DNA of 7,582 nucleotides from Ignavibacteria bacterium UBA6688 (GTDB taxonomy: Bacteria; Bacteroidota; Ignavibacteria; UBA10030): assembly GCA_002454845.1 (NCBI GenBank), contig DKJQ01000181.1, forward strand, positions 1 through 7,582, read 5' to 3'. How positions within the stretch are numbered: position 1 is the first letter of the stretch; every line of letters begins with the position of its first letter. The position numbers and the translations under genes are program-made. Below are positions 5,333-7,582 of the stretch, piece after piece. The notes beneath the pieces were generated by a model. The model was given only the letters and a program-made list of their open reading frames with translations. It was not told the DNA's origin and ran no database searches.

Positions 5333-6907
5333 ATGTCATCGGTCGGATCCATGGACGTCGATGTGTGTATAGTCGGTTCGGGGCTCGCGGGAGCGCTCAT
5401 GGCAGCGGACCTGGCAACGGCGGGAAGGTCCGTCGTTGTTCTTGAGACCGGAGAGCGAGTTGACGAGATTGATCCGGAGCGCTATGAACGCGCGCGGCGC
5501 GGACTCAACCCGTGGAACTGGCTCGATCCGCTTCGCGATACGTGCGAGGTGGAATCCCCCTATGCTCACGACTTCAACAGAAGCCGTACGAAAGTTGTTG
5601 GGGGGACCACCTTGGAGTGGAACGCCTATGCGCCTCGCTTGAAACCAGCGGACTACAAGATGAGAAGTCTGTACGGCGTCGGAGCAGATTGGCCTGTGAC
5701 GTACGATGAGCTGGAACCATACATGATTCGGATGGAGAGGGAACTCGGCGTGGCAGGGGGCGATACCCCCAACGGTCCTCCGAGATCCGAACCTTTTCCT
5801 CTCCCTCCCCATGAGTATTCGTATGCGGACAAGGAGTTCTTCTTCCCTGCGTTTGCCCGGCTGGGGCTGGAATGGGGACCCAATCCGATGGCCATCAATT
5901 CGGTCGACTTTGACGGCCGGCCGGCGTGCGAAGGATTCGCAACCTGCACTCCTATGTGCCCAATCAATTCCCGGTACACCGCGCTGGAACACATCCGAAA
6001 AGCAGAACGAACCGGGAATGCCCGCGTGCTGGCAGGTTGTCACGCCCGGCGTATTCGATTGAGTTCCCGCCGGACGGTTGCCGGCGTGGAGTATATTGAT
6101 GCGACGGGGAGCCACCAGTTTCAGGGCGCGCAGGTGGTCGTTCTTGCGACAGGTGGTGTCGAGGTGCCGCGTCTTCTTCTCCTCTCTGCTGTCGCCGGCT
6201 CCCATCCGAACGGCCTCGCGAATTCTTCAGGCCTGGTCGGCAGGTACTTCATGACCAATACGCTTGCGGCTGTCCGGGGAAGTCTGCGTGATCGGGTCGG
6301 AGGCCACAGGCTTGGATTCGGCACCTCGGTGAGTTGGACGATGTATGATTACAGCCGGTTGCCGGATTCGGGGAACATGACCATATTCCCCAGTGATCTC
6401 CAAGGGCCGGTCCCGGGCGATCTGGCGAGAAACGCCGGGCTCTGGGGAAAACAACTCAAGAAATACGTTCAAGACAATTATGGCTTCAACGTGAAGGTGA
6501 TTTGCGAAGGGGAAATGCTTCCCTCCCTGCACAATCGGGTGGAGCTCAGCGGGGAGACGCGGGACCGATTCGGCGATCCGATCCCGCGGGTGATCATCCG
6601 GAACAGCGCATTCGAAGAGGCGACGATCGACAAGGGGATCGAAATCGGCAGAAAGGCTTTCGAGTTAATGAATGCGCGCACTGTCTGGACGAATCGTGGC
6701 TATTTCCTCTCCCACATGATGGGGACAACGAAGATGGGGGAGGATTCCTCGATGAGTGTCTGTGACGGGTATGGCCGGTGTCACGACCTGGACAACCTGT
6801 ATGTAGCCAGCAGTAGTTTGTTCCCGACGACCGGAGGGACGCATCCTTCTCCCACGATGGCGGCACTCGCGCTTCGCACCGCGGAGTTCATTCACCGTGC
6901 AATTTGA
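5333..6907 (+). CDS. GMC-family FAD oxidoreductase, FAD-glucose/gluconate dehydrogenase alpha-like
   Basis: This 524-aa flavoenzyme probably oxidises a sugar, sugar acid or alcohol group and passes electrons on rather than to oxygen. GSGLAG at 15-20 is the FAD dinucleotide motif, with Glu38 at the end of beta-2. VVGGTTLEWN is the second GMC FAD segment. C199, C205 and C209 (C-x5-C-x3-C, before PINSRYT) match the cysteine spacing of the 3Fe-4S site in Burkholderia FAD-glucose dehydrogenase alpha subunits. In the C-terminal domain His461 (HMMGTTKMG) and His504 (THPSPT) fit the catalytic His pair. There is no signal peptide, so export with the Tat-bearing upstream protein is expected. ATG 5333 was chosen: it is 22 nt after the previous stop and has GGTGGG at 5315-5320. 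A start at 5264 would overlap by 47 nt and add an unusual N-terminus; Met30 of that frame (5351) is another option. No cytochrome c partner gene is seen in the window. The substrate is unknown. Confidence 0.92.
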   Translation: MSSVGSMDVDVCIVGSGLAGALMAADLATAGRSVVVLETGERVDEIDPERYERARRGLNPWNWLDPLRDTCEVESPYAHDFNRSRTKVVGGTTLEWNAYAPRLKPADYKMRSLYGVGADWPVTYDELEPYMIRMERELGVAGGDTPNGPPRSEPFPLPPHEYSYADKEFFFPAFARLGLEWGPNPMAINSVDFDGRPACEGFATCTPMCPINSRYTALEHIRKAERTGNARVLAGCHARRIRLSSRRTVAGVEYIDATGSHQFQGAQVVVLATGGVEVPRLLLLSAVAGSHPNGLANSSGLVGRYFMTNTLAAVRGSLRDRVGGHRLGFGTSVSWTMYDYSRLPDSGNMTIFPSDLQGPVPGDLARNAGLWGKQLKKYVQDNYGFNVKVICEGEMLPSLHNRVELSGETRDRFGDPIPRVIIRNSAFEEATIDKGIEIGRKAFELMNARTVWTNRGYFLSHMMGTTKMGEDSSMSVCDGYGRCHDLDNLYVASSSLFPTTGGTHPSPTMAALALRTAEFIHRAI

Positions 6908-6926
6908 ACCGAAGACAAGTCTGAGA

Positions 6927-7582
6927 ATGCCATCCTGCGTCTGCCGATGGATCGCCGGTCTTTCCATGATCCTCGTGGGCGTTGCGGGGGTACGGGGGCA
7001 GCAGAAAGCGGAATTTCATTTCGGGTACCGCCCCCCGGCGTTCCATGCGTTGAAGGCCCATATCGCCGATGTCGATCTGGTCACGCCCGAAACGTTTGTG
7101 GTGGACGGAAGTGGATTGATTGCGGGTGAAATTGAGCCTCGCGTCCTCCGGCTGGCCAGGGTCAACAAAGTCCGGGTCATGCCCCAGTTGAAAAACTTCG
7201 ATGCCTCGTCCGGAGCGTTTCGGGCAGATTGGGTCGAACGCGTGCTGACCCACTCCGCAGCCCGTCGGCGAGCGATCGATGGCATGGTGCAGACCTGCCG
7301 GACCTACGCCCTGTACGGAATGCAGATCGAGTTCGAAGGATTTCATATCGATCAACGGGAGGCGTTCACGGAGTTTTGCCGCGATGCGGCCGCTGCCCTG
7401 CATGCGGAGGGGTACAAGTTCAGTGTTTCGCTTATTCATCGGGAGGAGGAGGCAGGCGGCCCCACAACGTACACGCAATGGATGATGAAGGACTGGCGCG
7501 GGGCCTACGACCTCGAGGCTCTCGGAGCGATCGCGGATTTTGTGAAAGTGGTGGCCTATGCCCAGCACACGAGACGAACGCC
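6927..7582 (+). CDS. Secreted GH18-like protein (copy 2), 3' end cut by window
   Basis: The frame is open from 6927 to the last base, giving 218 residues of a protein parallel to copy 1 at 3567. About half of the aligned positions are identical by eye, rising in blocks such as EFCRDAAAAL, TQWMM and AQHTRRT. It starts with a signal peptide (Arg7, hydrophobic 8-22, likely cleavage after VRG24, then QQ as in copy 1). The catalytic-motif position reads YGMQIEFE (130-137): the proton-donor Glu137 remains, but the preceding Asp is Glu135. The MxYD position is VAYAQH (209-214), with Ala212 for Asp. Copy 2 is therefore further from the canonical active site than copy 1. ATG 6927 is 19 nt after the oxidoreductase stop but has a poor ribosome site. 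GTG 6897, with GGAG at 6883-6886 and an 11-nt overlap with the previous gene, is a real alternative. Co-transcription with the upstream genes is likely. Confidence 0.82.
   Translation, partial: MPSCVCRWIAGLSMILVGVAGVRGQQKAEFHFGYRPPAFHALKAHIADVDLVTPETFVVDGSGLIAGEIEPRVLRLARVNKVRVMPQLKNFDASSGAFRADWVERVLTHSAARRRAIDGMVQTCRTYALYGMQIEFEGFHIDQREAFTEFCRDAAAALHAEGYKFSVSLIHREEEAGGPTTYTQWMMKDWRGAYDLEALGAIADFVKVVAYAQHTRRT

Noticed and set aside
5336..6205. Open frame of 289 codons on the minus strand
   Set aside because: It is opposite the GMC oxidoreductase, with no ribosome site and no recognisable product.
1..7582. CRISPR array, transposase or prophage genes
   Set aside because: No regularly spaced direct repeats and no recombinase, transposase or phage structural protein in any frame.

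Overview
The window looks like chromosomal DNA from a moderately GC-rich bacterium, most likely of the Bacteroidota/Chlorobiota/Ignavibacteriota group. Three things point that way: an atpD-atpC pair without the other F1Fo genes beside it, a YpdA-type bacillithiol-disulfide reductase relative, and a tRNA gene without an encoded CCA end. This placement is an inference; no rRNA or other marker gene is present. Every supported gene lies on the + strand.

Bases 1-312 hold the 3' end of a tRNA (probably tRNA-Thr), its rho-independent terminator, and a non-coding block of about 163 bp (116-278). That block is bounded by a 13-bp inverted repeat (12 of 13 positions match) and contains two further hairpins. 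It looks like a small non-autonomous, MITE-like or REP-like dispersed repeat.

Bases 313-3236 are housekeeping. A YpdA-family flavoprotein is followed by atpD (F1 beta) and atpC (F1 epsilon), and then by a very clear terminator with a UUCG tetraloop. The YpdA-like protein has Ser14 where the staphylococcal enzyme has its reactive Cys14. Bases 3237-3566 are a gene-free leader with weak promoter candidates.

Bases 3567-7582 form a tightly packed, probably co-transcribed cluster. It runs: a secreted GH18-like protein; a small Tat-signal protein of the gluconate 2-dehydrogenase subunit 3 type (gamma-like subunit); a GMC-family FAD oxidoreductase with a C-x5-C-x3-C cysteine set like that of FAD-glucose dehydrogenase alpha subunits; and a second, diverged GH18-like protein cut by the window end. 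Neighbours overlap or are about 20 nt apart. The likely picture is an envelope sugar-oxidation module: the Tat subunit carries the signal-less oxidoreductase across the membrane, and the two GH18-like proteins act on or bind a glycan outside the cytoplasm. Both GH18-like copies keep the catalytic glutamate but have lost several other conserved active-site acids. The real substrate, and even hydrolase activity, are therefore open. This cluster is the best candidate for an undescribed system in the window.
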